Source: Nilaparvata lugens (lineage: Eukaryota > Arthropoda > Insecta > Hemiptera > Delphacidae). Taken from it: a stretch of DNA of 64,000 bases. Each line of letters starts with the position of its first letter. The stretch's first letter is position 1. Below, in pieces: positions 33,344 to 44,621 of this stretch. The DNA lies in NCBI RefSeq assembly GCF_014356525.2, contig NC_052511.1, positions 16,933,236 through 16,997,235 of the forward strand, in the 5' to 3' direction. A program made the translations under genes and the position numbers. The notes under the pieces were generated by a model. The model searched no databases. It saw nothing but the letters and a program-made list of their open reading frames with translations, and was not told the origin of the DNA.

Positions 33344-33800
33344 CTCTCTCTATACTTATAAAAGGCTAAGCCCCGACAGACTGAAATCACACCACAGCCC
33401 AAACTATTGAGCCTAAAAACTTGAAATTTTGCACGATTGTTTATGGTAGCCTGAAAACATCCACTAAGAAAGGATTTTCAGAAATTTGCCCCCCTGAGGG
33501 AGCTGGGCCCCTCCCCAAAATTTTGTACTTTTTAACCGCTCATTGCACAGCAAAGTCATGAGGAACTTTTTTGTTTAGCTATAAAAAAAAAATTAGATCT
33601 ATGCAGAAAAATTTTGATCAGGAGCACAGGGGGGTCCAGGAGAGGGCATTTTTCGAAAATTTTGATGTAAAATCACACTACAGCTCAAACTAATTGTCCT
33701 ACAGACTTGAAACTTTGCACAAATATTCTTCAAACATGCTAGACGCGCACTTAGAACGGATTTTGATATATTTTGCCTCTAAGGGTTCCAAAGGATGAAA
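33344..33800 (+). mobile_element. Helitron-like element H
   Basis: Starts TCTCTCTATACTTATAAAAG, like insect Helitron 5' ends. Block CTGAAATCACACCACAGCCC-AAACT is repeated inside near 33670 (AAAATCACACTACAGCTCAA) followed each time by ACTTGAAA(T/C)TTTGCAC, so an internal duplication is present. No coding sequence; the 3' end was not defined. Confidence 0.55.
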
Positions 33801-34833
33801 AAGGATCATATTTAGTAAGGTTATGAACATGGTAAGGTGAATGCCATATATGGAACTGAGATAATTGACACAAGATATTCTAACATATGTTATAATCATT
33901 GGAAAGCTTAAAATAATTTCATCAATCAGCTGATCGAATTTAATTTTCCATGGATCGAAAGCACTAGCCACGTGTTTGTTCCATTGTTGATGAGTCTCAT
34001 ACATTTTGATTGGAACAGAGCACAGAGATTTTCTTTGGTTAGGAGTTTGTTGATAATTCTTTTTTTCAAATTTTATTGCAAACAAAAATCACATTGAAAC
34101 ATTTCTTAATAGACAACAAGATTACAAAAACAAGATGTCAAACATAAACCTATATTCATTTGTAGCATGGCCAGAAAAAGACAAACTTGAGTACTATCCG
34201 CGAGTTCATTCAATATAACTCATATTTTTGTGTTAATATTTTGTGAACAAGAAGTACGAGTTGATGAGAGATGTGAGTAATATCTTTTATTTGATCTAAA
34301 TGGTTATTCATATTGTAGTAGTCGGGGTCACTTCAAAGTTTTTTATTTTGTAGCTAATAAATGTCATACGTATTGATTGTCCATAATGTAAGTGATTAAA
34401 CTAATCAAAATTAATGGCTTACTGGAACTTCGTACCGCCAAAAGTCAATGTATACTCCACTTTATTTGGTGAATCATGAAATTTATCTGACAATCAATAT
34501 TTTCATTCACATCTAAATACGGACTTCCTATGTGCTTAGTCATGCAGCATTCATTATTCCCAAAACATATTCTTCTCAATCAATTGGTAGTAATATCTAA
34601 CAGTAAAGTGTTGAATTAAAAAAAAATAGATAGGATAAATTAGTGTTTCAAAGATGAGTTCAATGTTTTCATAGTTGTTGATTAGATGGTCCAGGAAATA
34701 TGCGATGTACGATGAATCATCACCAGGAATGACACATATTCTTTCCATCTTCCATTTTAGGATTTTCAGGATGAAAATAAGCTAAGCTAAATTCAAAAAA
34801 ATGTGAATTATTCTGACATTCTTCAGTAATAAT
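33801..34833. other. Gene-free stretch with a Helitron-like scrap
   Basis: AT-rich without a supported exon. A short minus-strand fragment at 34418-34450 (ATTGACTTTTGGCGGTACGA) matches the Helitron-like 3' end at 14.77 kb. Confidence 0.5.
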
Positions 34834-35162
34834 AAAGAAGTGTAACAAACTAACTGCGTGTCATCATGTCATTTATTTTGAAAGAATACTCAAGTGATCC
34901 CAAGTAAGTTGACTATCTTTGGAATACTCGAGTGTGTCTAGTCTCGTCCAAGGACAGTAGAGCTCAATCTTCATTGGTCTACAGCTAACGGCCAATCGTA
35001 GGGCCTCACCCAAAAATATATTCTGCTACTCAATGATGAAGCTTTCAGTCCACCAGAGAAACTGATTATGATGCAACAATCAAAACAAGTATCTCAAATT
35101 GTTCCAATAAATGAGTGGTTTTGATAATACCAACTCGATTTTATTCAATAAAGTCCAGAGAG
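34834..35162 (+). mobile_element. Family B right half with shared 5' flank, copy 2
   Basis: GAAGTGTAACAAACTAACTG, GTGTCATCATGTCATTTATT, then GTGTGTCTAGTCTCGTCCAA and the B right arm to TTCAATAAAGTCCAGAGAGC. Collinear with 32384-32692 with scattered substitutions; lies 2.45 kb downstream in the same orientation. Confidence 0.75.
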
Positions 35163-35240
35163 CACATTATGAAAATACAGTTCAAAGTAAACATAAATTG
35201 AAGTTTTTAGCCAGGAAGATTCTAGTAAAATATTGAATAA

Positions 35241-35340
35241 TCTCTAGTGATCTAGAGATTGATGATGGTATGACAACCAGAACTGATATCTCAAATTGTT
35301 TCAATAAATATCCTATCAGTGGTTTTGACAATATTCAGTA
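35241..35340 (+). mobile_element. Family B right-end scrap
   Basis: TCTAGAGATTGATGATGGTA, ATCTCAAATTGTTTCAATAA and CAGTGGTTTTGACAATAT are the outer part of the B right arm only. Confidence 0.65.
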
Positions 35341-35362
35341 ATCTGCATACAAAATATTGCTA

Positions 35363-35978
35363 TCCTATACTATTAAACGAGCAATTTCTGTTTATATGTT
35401 TGTATTTCACTGGATCTCGAAAACGGCTCTAACGATTCCCACGAAATTCAGAATATAGTAGGTTCATAATATAAAAATTCGATTGCACTAGGTCTCATCC
35501 CTGGCAAAACTCGCTGAAGGACATTAAAAGGATGATTATTATTCATCCTTGGAAAATCAGCTGATAATAATTATTTCGTCGTCTGTTGATGATGAAAGTG
35601 AGTGAGCGAGTTTATGTGTGTGGGACTGTGCCAAAATTATGACTCAGCTGTTGTAATCATTCAATCAGGTACTTAGTGCCGGTTGCAAAAAAGCCGGGTT
35701 ATTTTCAATCGTGATTAATTCCAGTAGATCCATCTTTTTGAAATGGTCTTCTCTGATTTGGTTTACAAAAAATAATTCAGGATTAAAATTCAACCGGCTT
35801 TTGTGCAACCGGGCCATTGTGAGGGAAAATTTTGCATTCCTCTGGGAATTAATCTCAATTTACTGTGATTAGATAGAATATTTCTGTATGAACTATGAAT
35901 GTTATTATAATTTCTTCTTTCGTAATAATTTTTTTCTGCTTTTGTACTGCAGAGTGAAGCTCGGTCCCCGTTATTTAG
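35363..35978 (+). mobile_element. Helitron-like element G, plus-strand copy
   Basis: 5' end TCCTATACTATTAAACGAGC, then ATTTCACTGGATCTCGAAAA, CGGCTCTAACGATTCCCACG, GCCGGTTGCAAAAAAGCCGG and, near the end, a hairpin GAGTGAAGCTC. Opposite orientation to the copy at 19384-20028. An internal pair GTGCCGGTTGCAAAAAAGCC / AACCGGCTTTTGTGCAACCG at about 35675-35815 forms a further inverted repeat, present in both copies. Confidence 0.72.
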
Positions 35979-36477
35979 TATTAAAGTTGAACAGCACGTG
36001 ATTGCAATACATGAGTATGAGATCATAATAAATTGTCAAAGTAACATTTCAGACCTTCTGTGAAGTCACATTTAATTTGAAGTGAAAACAAACTACAAAT
36101 TACAGACATAACTATTTCCATTGCTTCAATCAGAACACTTGTTAAGCTATTCCAAGACCATTAGATTCGGCAATGCTCAAATAAAAGTGACTGACACATC
36201 AAACTTTCGAAATACCAACAAAGCAATCATTGTATTACAATTTCGACTTATCATGGCGGCAAAATTGAACTGACAAGAATGGGTCTAATTCACAATCTTC
36301 AACATTGAGCAGCCTACTCAACCTACTGACTTCTATCCTTTTGTTGATGCAATTGCTAATGGCGGATTGCGTGTAAGATGCTTAGTAGCACCATACTTGA
36401 TGTAGCACCATATCGCTGCTCTTGTCTCAAGTGATGTGGATGTAACAATGCAACTCACATAATAGCCTACCCTTCGC
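35979..36477. other. Gene-free stretch
   Basis: No feature recognised. Confidence 0.45.
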
Positions 36478-37104
36478 TAGAGTGAGGTCCACGTTGTAAT
36501 GGCAGTGGAGGAAGAAAAGGGGAACAGCGTTGCCACTGCCTTCTATAGAGGATAGTTGATACCGATATATCTGATGTGATATCAACAACTGTTCATTCCT
36601 GTTTAAAATAATTATTAATTAACCTATATCAAGAGTCCGGTCCCACAAGGTGTCAAACTATTCTATAAGTAACACTATATTTTATTCAATGATTGAATAA
36701 AGAATTTTCATAATTTATTGAGATGACTGAATCACTGTCAATATTGTAAAACCGTTCCATAATTATCTGTGTAGAATTTGACAACATATGTGTGCTTTTA
36801 TTTAATTATTGAGATGAAATTAAGCTGTGCTTCTTGAGAAGTTGTGTGTCTTGTTTATTTTGGGCTTCAAATTTTCTGAAACGATTTAATTTATTCAATA
36901 TTCTGTGATAATTTAGTGTAATATTTGGTGTACATATTTTTGGACTAGAATTGGATTTGAACTTTTAACAGTAAAACATAACCTACTTTTTTGGTAATGT
37001 TATCAAAATTTGGGAGTAGAATAGTGTTGGGCCAAGCCTGTTATCAATCCCAATCATATCCATAATATGATCTTCAATTGCATCCACAAATGAATAAATG
37101 GTGT

Positions 37105-37584
37105 AAGTGCACGTCCAGTGCCAACATACCTGTCATCAAATTTTTGGTTGGAATCGATTTAGTATGTTATTTTGAGCATAAAATCACAAAAATTAAACGG
37201 CGGTCACTATTGTTTTTAGAATAAACTAAGTTCAAAGTAGCACAATTTTACATGCATTTAACCTATGATTAGCAGCCATTTTGATTATTGAAATCATCAA
37301 ATTATGATATTCCTAATCTGAGTTTTCCTAATCCAAAGCTTTTCCTAACTTAAGCTTTCCTAACCTAAAGCTTTTCCTAACCTAAAGCTTTTCCTAACCT
37401 TAGCTACTTATGGTTGCTACTTATAGGTTAAATGCATGTAAAGTTGTGCTACTTTGAACTTAGTTTATTTTAAAAACAATAGTGACCGCCGTTTAATTTT
37501 TGTGATTTTGTGCTCAAAATAACATACTAAATCGATCCCAACCAAAAATTTGACGACAGGTATGTTGGCACTGGACGTGCACTT
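37105..37584. mobile_element. Fold-back element D inside C
   Basis: Arms of about 172 bp (37105-37277 and 37408-37584) are inverted copies with about eight mismatches. Ends are AAGTGCACGTCCAGTGCCAA and its exact complement. The 130-bp loop carries a short tandem repeat. Non-coding. High arm identity suggests it is one of the younger elements here, or that arms are kept alike by conversion. Confidence 0.9.
37308..37396. repeat. 17-18-bp tandem repeat in the loop of D
   Basis: CTTTTCCTAACCTAAAG-type units, about four to five in a row, the outer ones degenerate. Confidence 0.85.
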
Positions 37585-38015
37585 TAGCCGAATAAATTAT
37601 TATTTTGTTAATCATTAATTGATTATTATATTTCTACATTGTTCATTTACGATCCGGCTACATCGCGAAGCTTGATTAGGATAGCGCTATCTGCTATGAC
37701 GAATGATAGACAAGGATAGCAACACAAAATGTTAATCAAATACTGCCATTATGCCGTAGACTTCCACTATAGTACCTACTATTATTCTCTTTGGCAAATT
37801 CGAAATGTGAGTGTTCCATTCAGTGAACGCACTCATACTCATACTACACGTCGAGGTTCGTTTTGTTTACCTTTCACTAATAAATCATCTTCAATCCCCC
37901 TCAAACCCCTCCCACCCACAGATGTGAACCGCCATATGGGTTGCTTCTCAGTTGCCGCTGTCTGTTGCGAAATTATATTTGGCTCTTCCATTTGCTCCAC
38001 TTAGAAGCCATGCTC

Positions 38016-38165
38016 TGTGTATCAAGTATGTGTATTCGTTCACATTTGTATTGTATCAAGTATGTGTATACATTCGTTCACATTTGTATTGTATCAACTC
38101 TGTGTATCAAGTAGACCTATGTGTATACATTCGTTCAAATATAGTATCAACTGATATTGTATCCT
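38016..38165. repeat. Tandem repeat, unit about 45 bp
   Basis: Units with TATCAAGTATGTGTATACAT and TCGTTCACATTTGTATTG, three recognisable copies, the last diverged. Two frames (37729-38004, 37952-38221) overlap it and are not genes. Confidence 0.8.
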
Positions 38166-38169
38166 GCAC

Positions 38170-39009
38170 GGCGCTATTGTTGTTATCAATCTCATTGTCT
38201 TCAATTTGGGATTGTGTATGATACTACAAAGCAGACTCAAATTTGTGTAGAGATGATTGGTGGTAGAATCTCACAAATGATAATTAGTTAGATCTATATG
38301 GTTTATGATGATCAAAAGTACTTAGTTAACCCTCAATAGTGATAGAGATTTCATTTATTCAATGAAGTGAAGAAAACCCAGGCTATTACATAAAACTTCT
38401 CCCATTTCATTAATAAACTAGAAACTGGAAATCATTAATTCATTAGTATTATAATAAAATCATGATTTGTCATAGTTAAAATACGTTCACTCTCCCACAA
38501 AACTGAATGAGGAATGGAACCAGATTCTAATTCAGTATTCTTCCTTTGCTGATGTGGAGAATTACAAAAATAATCACATTGAGTGTAATGGAGTAATGGA
38601 TACAAAATTCAGAATTATGAATGATATATGATTGATGTATGACGATTATCCAGTCGATTGATTGATTGAGTACTTTATTTATGTAGATTACAATATATAC
38701 TGGCTTTTACACTTATATACAATACCTTACAATACAGCAAAATTATAGATGAATTAACATAATATAGACTAAGAAAATTTTTTTTGAACTGCATATGACT
38801 CTGTGGTGAAGAGAAAACTAAACTATACTTGTTTATAATAGTCAGTGTATTATTCAATTGAGTGTCAGAATATGAATTTGACAATTACGTGTGAAAGTTG
38901 TTGGTAAGCCCTAAAATGTTCTCACCCTTTTTCATTGAAAATAACCAATGAATTCAAAAGAATAATAATTTGAAATCAATGCTAAATGTAATTATTCAAT
39001 AATCTTCCT
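38170..39009. other. Gene-free AT-rich stretch
   Basis: No exon or recognised repeat. Confidence 0.45.
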
Positions 39010-39800
39010 GTTTGAACTGCCACTTTGTTTTGTATGAACTGCTAATTGGGGAGGGGCATGTCTAGGCCAATGGCAGACGTTCACCTTGATAGGTCACGGC
39101 TTCCATAAAAAGCAGTGCTTGACAGTTAGTGCAGGGTGTTTCAGAGAAACGGGAAATTTTGAAAGTTAAATAATTTTGAGTAAAACAAGAATTTCAATGA
39201 AGTTTTTCATATCATCCAATAGTAAAAATAACGCCATTTTAGAATAAGTAATACCGTAACATTTATTTTGTGAAGATGACATCTTGCAGGTATGTTCCTT
39301 TTCTACGCAAACATTCCTGTATTCTTTTCATCACATTGTCCATGCATGGTTTGACGTAACATTACAACTGGAATTTGAAATCGCTTCTCGAATCTTGGCT
39401 TTCAATTCTGCAACAATGGAAGAATTGAAAGCCAAGATTCGAGAAGCGATTTCATCACAATGTGATGAAGAGACTACAGGATTATTCGCGTAGAAAAGAA
39501 TACACATGCAAGATGTCATCTTCAAAAAAATAAATGTTACGGTATCATTTATTCTAAAATTGCATTATTTTTATATTTAATTATATGAGAAACTTTATTT
39601 AATGATTTGTTTCTCTTGAAATTATTCAACTTTCAAAATTTTCCGTTTTTCTGAAACCTCCTGTATAAATACTGCTGCTCTGCACTTTTAGTTTTAATTT
39701 ACTAGTGATTTATAATGGTATAATGACCGAATCTATTATCTCGTTCTCTAAAATTTGTGGTTAGACAAAATCTAGTCTTTTTATTCTGAAAATAATAAAA
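39010..39800 (+). mobile_element. Family B right half split by a palindromic insertion
   Basis: GGGCATGTCTAGGCCAATGG lies left of the insertion (39132-39663), and TACTGCTGCTCTGC, TTACTAGTGATTTATAATGG and CTATTATCTCG lie right of it. In order these are the B right arm from the centre outward, with small deletions. Confidence 0.6.
39132..39663. mobile_element. Palindromic transposon relic with transposase C-terminus in both arms
   Basis: Ends CAGGGTGTTTCAGAGAAACG and the inverted CGTTTTTCTGAAACCTCCTG; arms about 250 bp meet near 39412. Both arms, read outward from the centre, encode ELKAKIREAIS (plus strand 39419-39490, minus strand from about 39460). EELKxRIREAI is the C-terminal signature of DDE transposases of mariner-related insect elements, just before the terminal repeat. 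So each arm looks like the last part of such a transposon, joined head to head. Family naming from memory, not searched. Confidence 0.7.
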
Positions 39801-40056
39801 TAATAGTATTTAGATACCTACATGTTACGATAATAATCATCATCTATTGAAGTGTTTATATAGGCCTACTTATTAAAATGTCTTTACTAACATACTTTAG
39901 TACTCTTCAAGAGCTTTGGAGTAATTGAATAATGATACGTATACGTATCGGTAATTTCATAGCAAAGCATACTTTAGTTCTGATGAATAGCCTTGAAGTA
40001 ATAACATTTTGTTGAGAATCTATTATATGTGTCATTGGAAAACTTAAATCAGACTC
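39801..40056. other. AT-rich filler
   Basis: Nothing recognised. Confidence 0.4.
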
Positions 40057-40345
40057 TTCTTGTAGTAAATTACCTTCTCGTCATTATCACGTTCAAATAT
40101 TGGTTGGATACAGTAGTCAGTCAACTTATTCAGATAATAATCCATAATATATTTTATAGGAAGATATAAATCTTTCAATCTTTTTGTAGTAAATCATCTT
40201 CCCACCATCATATCACGTCCATATCAATATTACCCACATATTATTATGTCAACTTATTCAGATAAGTATCAATAATATATTATTATTTCATAGCAAGACA
40301 TAAATCTTACAATCTTCTTGAGTAAATCTTAATCATCTTCTCACG
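40057..40345. repeat. Diverged tandem repeat, unit about 125-135 bp
   Basis: CTTCTTGTAGTAAATTACC, CTTTTTGTAGTAAATCATC and CTTCTTGAGTAAATCTTAAT head successive units, each with AACTTATTCAGATAA and AATAATATAT blocks. About two and a half units. Confidence 0.75.
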
Positions 40346-41135
40346 ATCATATTGATTTTAGTACACAACTATTAAAATTTCTCCCGTTTTTTTTCATTCC
40401 AGTAATATAACTGCAGTCATTGAATGAGTTGTAAGCATTGACCAGACGGTATTCAACATATCCTTGACACATATCCATATCGCACATTGAAAGTAAAAGA
40501 GGTACATGCTATTCAAACGACCTTACCTAAGACAGTTTGCAAATGGACGAATTATGTTCACTTTATTAGTTTTTTGAATAGCGTAAAGCATTAAACATCC
40601 GGCACATCTTTCCACCAGCAATTACTTTCTACATAACATAAGTTTTATCATAAGGTTTGAAGTGCTGTGGAAATATTTTCAGTCGGATGTGTATCCGTAG
40701 GATTCAATAGCAAGGAAAAATGCTAATTGTTAAATAATGTCAGATGCTGTGTAAAGTGTATTGGCCTTGGAGTTAGCAGCTTCACGCTAAACTTATTCTG
40801 GCTTCAACCATGAAAATGACCAAATGTCGACTTATTATAACAGGTCTCAGAAACTTGGGAAAAAAGTAATAAGTTTTGTATCTGTTTTCCTTGAATCATC
40901 CATTTTATCGATGGAAAAGTTCACTTTTTAGTTTGTATAGTAGTTTTAGTTTTTAGTTTTTGTATTCACTTTTTAGTTTGACTTTTCAGTTAAATTGAAA
41001 AATTGAAGAATTCCGTCTTGTCAGATACACTTCAACATGAATCGGTTTCAATGAAAGGATAAACATCAAACTAGATACAGCTCTTTCACTATCAACTCCA
41101 TGAAGTATGATTACAATTATTACAATGATCAATAA
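40346..41135. other. Gene-free AT-rich stretch
   Basis: No feature recognised beyond short GTTTTTAGTTT-like runs near 40930-40990. Confidence 0.45.
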
Positions 41136-41440
41136 TTATTATAGTTCCATTGTGTATATTATGTCTTAAATAAATCAATCATGTTGCTTTTTTTTAATTC
41201 TTATAATCTTATAAATAATCAAATTCATGATGATTCTCACAAGAAACCTGTCTGATTATACGTATTGAAAGGATATAACCTATACCTATACCATTCATTG
41301 TATAATTATTATACTTTAAATAAATTAAACATGCTGCTCATTTTATTTTATTCTTACAAATAATCAAATTCATGAAGAACAAGAAACTTGTCTGATGATA
41401 CGTATTGAAAGAATGTAACCATACAACCTATACCATTTAT
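41136..41440. repeat. Diverged tandem duplication, unit about 150 bp
   Basis: AAATAATCAAATTCATGA, TGTCTGATTATACGTATTGA (TGTCTGATGATACGTATTGA in the second) and TTTAAATAAATTAAACATGC-type blocks occur twice in the same order. Confidence 0.75.
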
Positions 41441-42560
41441 CTTTTCTACCATTTTTGATCATTGCAATCCATTCCATTCAAAAAAGAGTTCAATCCCAGG
41501 TTGAGATATTATATGTGCTTGAAACATTTCAAATGAAGATGAAACAAGATGACATTCGTTTCACAAATCTCATCGGCGTCAGAGCTCGAATAATCTTCGC
41601 TGGTTGAAACCAAGTTTGATACCATGATCGCGCAATAACTCACACAAACTTTGGTTGAAGCCGTTTCAACGACTGCGATAATTCATAATTCATTCAAATT
41701 CTCAACCGGCGTTGATGATTTAATTGCAGGTGATTAATTTGTAGGTGGTGTGGAATATCCTGTTCTTTTCTGTGATAGAGTGGTAGCTGTGCAAGAAGAA
41801 CACTTCTAGTTCTCTTGTGCCATTTCTCCATCGTTGATTTATTCAAGAACATATTGTATAATCCAACAATTTCATGAATAGAATCACCTCACATCATTCA
41901 TAACTTGGGCAAGGAAGTTGAAAGATTGTGTTTGGATTGATGAGCATAACTTGAGCATATTGAACTAGTGCAGAAGTATAATAGACTATTTCATTCATTG
42001 AAATTATTAATACTACAAGAATTGATGATATAGTGTGGATTTTGAATGCAAACATTTTTCCGATGTCTTGCATAAATGAGCTTAGAAACTATTGAACACT
42101 TTTTGGAAAACATCCCTCTGTGAGAATAGAAAAATGTAACTTAATGTATTGGATCTCACACAATTCCAATGTAAACTCTTGTTCCATGTCAATGTATTTC
42201 TTTCACTCTTCAATGTAACTCAATCTCTTTCCAATGTCCCGCATAAATCATCTTTTGGACTAATATGCAATCAAAATTCGGGAATGGAATAGTAAGGGCT
42301 ATAAGCCTGTTTCATCGTTTCCAATCAGTTTATGATTAAGTTGTTTTGTCATTGTTTTAAATAAATTAATAAGCATTATTATTGAACACTCAAATTAAGA
42401 AAACATTCCTATGTGAGTATAATTATTATGTAATAGTGTATATATGTATGTACATGCTATGGATATCACAAATTTTGTTATGTGTAACAAAATAATCGAA
42501 ATTTGAATTTTAAAGACAGTTCAAAGACTTCTTGTGTTGCCGAAGGTGATGTTGTGGTAG
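41441..42560. other. Gene-free AT-rich stretch
   Basis: No exon supported. Weak duplication of ATTGAACACT...AAAACAT...TATGTGAG words near 42090 and 42385. Confidence 0.4.
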
Positions 42561-42569
42561 GTAGACTAG

Positions 42570-42800
42570 ACCGCCCAAGTATACTAGTTACGGCCAATGG
42601 CAGTAGAGCTCAACCTTCATTGGTCTACAGCTGATGGCAAATAGTAGGGCTCTCCCACACTATAATATACTGTGCTATTCAATGCCTAAGCATTCAGCTT
42701 ACTAGAACTAGTAATGATGTCAAAACCGAAACTGGTATCTCGAATTGATTCAATAAATGAGTGGTTTTGACAATATCGAGTCATTTTCATTCAATAAAGT
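42570..42800 (+). mobile_element. Family B right half
   Basis: TTACGGCCAATGGCAGTAGA, CAACCTTCATTGGTCTACAG, ACTCTAT-to-outer blocks, and CAATAAATGAGTGGTTTTGA to TTCAATAAAGTTCAGAG, i.e. the right arm from centre to outer end. Confidence 0.78.
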
Positions 42801-42906
42801 TCAGAGATCATAATTAAAATACAGTTATATTCAAGTAACTATACTTCGAGTAAATTATTTTATGTTCCAGTTTAGCAGAGACGACTTGAAGCCAGTCGAA
42901 GACTAA

Positions 42907-43044
42907 AACACACACAACGATTCATGGACGTCCAATTTTTTGCCGTCATCATAAATTCTATCAGCTTAAATGGAACTTGACAAACATCATCTGTTTATAA
43001 ATCTTACAGAATTCATAAGGACGGCAAAAATCGATGTGTGTGTA
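42907..43044. repeat. Short inverted-repeat element
   Basis: ACACACACAACGAT ... TTTTTTGCCGTC on the left pairs with GACGGCAAAAATCGATGTGT on the right, with a 15-base extra segment in the left arm. It lies just upstream of family L copy 3. Confidence 0.6.
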
Positions 43045-43090
43045 ACAACTAGCCTAAGGCGTTGCTACCTCCTGTCTGCTAGCACTGTAG

Positions 43091-43182
43091 GTATGGACGT
43101 TTCATCATCTCATAAAACCACCCACGCACTTCCCATTACCACGCACAAGCTGAAAGCTGATCTGGGCATCATCAGCAATAAA
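43091..43182 (+). repeat. Repeat family L, copy 3
   Basis: TTTCATCATCTCATAAAACC, CCATTACCACGCACAAGCTG and GGGCATCATCAGCAATAAAA correspond to the copies at 8662 and 29142. Confidence 0.55.
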
Positions 43183-43506
43183 ATAATAACAAGTTGATAT
43201 TTCGACAATCCTTTGGTTCAATTCTCAGTCTATGCTTTCCAACAATCCAGTCCATTTCATAGAAATCCCGACATTTTGGAGGAGAAAAAATGCTCTTCAA
43301 CGAATTTGAGCCGCCTTCCAGTAAAAACGTAACAAAGGGTTGTCACACATTGCTCTCTGACATTTGAACTTTGAAATATTATTCAAGAGGCACTGGAAAC
43401 CGCTGTAAAAATCAGTGTCAGACATATTTCGTGTTCTTTGCAACTCCTTAACTTTTGCTCGTCAAGCATTGTTCTCTCATCCCTCATGCTCAAATTTCGC
43501 TTACTC

Positions 43507-43538
43507 TTTCTCTCTCTCTCTCTCACTCTCTCTCTCTC
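43507..43538. repeat. (TC)n microsatellite
   Basis: TC repeats with one CAC interruption, inside a frame at 43415-43660 that is not a gene. Confidence 0.9.
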
Positions 43539-43864
43539 ATGCCACTCTCTCATCTCTTCCCACTCATATGCTTGAAATCAATAGCACTCGTACGTTGTAC
43601 TCGTATAAGAGTCAGTCATTGAAACTCTTCACATCCACAGAAAACCGATTCGACCAATAAGAGCATCGGAAATTAATCGCTTTGACTGTGTTGCATTGGT
43701 CCATGATGTATGTTTGTTGAAAAGAGTAGAAGAAATTGAATGGAATCAAATAATGATTTAATTATCAGAAAAACTCATCATAATACAATCTTTGTAATAA
43801 TACAATACACAAATAGTAACTACTGAAAATTAATATGAATGAATCTTTCTGATTTAATCACACA

Positions 43865-43912
43865 TATGCAAAGCTTTAAAGCTTGACCGCATAGCTTCAA
43901 AGCTTGACCGCA
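43865..43912. repeat. Small tandem duplication
   Basis: AAAGCTTGACCGCATA occurs twice, separated by GCTTC. Confidence 0.85.
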
Positions 43913-43989
43913 TATTATGTTTAATTTGATCAGAAGGATCCATTAATATTAATTTAAATATGGATTTTATTAAAAAAGGATGTGTGATG

Positions 43990-44515
43990 AATATTGTTGA
44001 ATGAAAGAGAGAGAGAAATAGTTAGATAGTGTAATAGGTAGAAAAGGATAGAGTGGTAGTAGAGGTGGAAAGGAAGAGAGTGGAAATATAATATAATTGA
44101 AGCCTTCATTTTTCCTAGAGAGCGAAGTTAGGGCGTGATCGACCCTCTCTTACATAGAGGAAAAAGAATAACTTACCTTCGATTCTCTCCTCTCTATGAC
44201 TAGAAAAGAGAGAGGGAGTACAAAGAGCAAGACAGAAAGAGTTTAAGATTAATATCATTCAGGAGAAGTGACAGAAAAAATTAGGTAGAAAAAGACAAGA
44301 TGTGAAGAGACAAAAGTAGGCAAATAGAGGAGCTAATAATGATAGAGATAAAGCTGGAAAAAAGAGCAGAAAGAAGAGAGTGGAAAAAAGAATATTATTG
44401 AGGAAAAGAGAGAGAAAGAAGCAGATAGAAAAAGGCAAGTTGTGAGAGGGGTAGACGAAAAATGGCAAATAGAGGAACACGTAAGGTAAGAGAGAGAAAG
44501 TAGGTAGACATGCTC
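43990..44515. repeat. Purine-rich tract with embedded LINE 3' end
   Basis: GA/AAAG-rich sequence on both sides of a minus-strand block at about 44095-44165 (CTAACTTCGCTCTCTAGGAA read on the minus strand). That block corresponds to the LINE 3'-end block at 5482-5580, which also abuts purine-rich DNA. Minus-strand frames are Leu/Ser/Phe-rich artefacts. Confidence 0.7.
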
Positions 44516-44621
44516 TCTCACTCGCTTATTAGGGCGCTATGGAACATAAATTTTAAGGATTCAGATTAGCTGGCGAATTGAAAAAGTTTGAGCTCTAACA
44601 AGAGAGACATATCATTCCTAT

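Larger units (their letters stand above)
36478..37772. mobile_element. MITE family C, enlarged copy
   Basis: Left end TAGAGTGAGGTCCACGTTGT and right end CCGTAGACTTCCACTATAG with GAATGATAGACAAGGATAGC just inside match the 220-bp copy at 16354. The span is about 1.3 kb because extra DNA sits inside, including fold-back D and about 470 bp of unassigned AT-rich sequence (36630-37100). Alternatively it is a longer relative of C that the short copies derive from. Confidence 0.65.
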
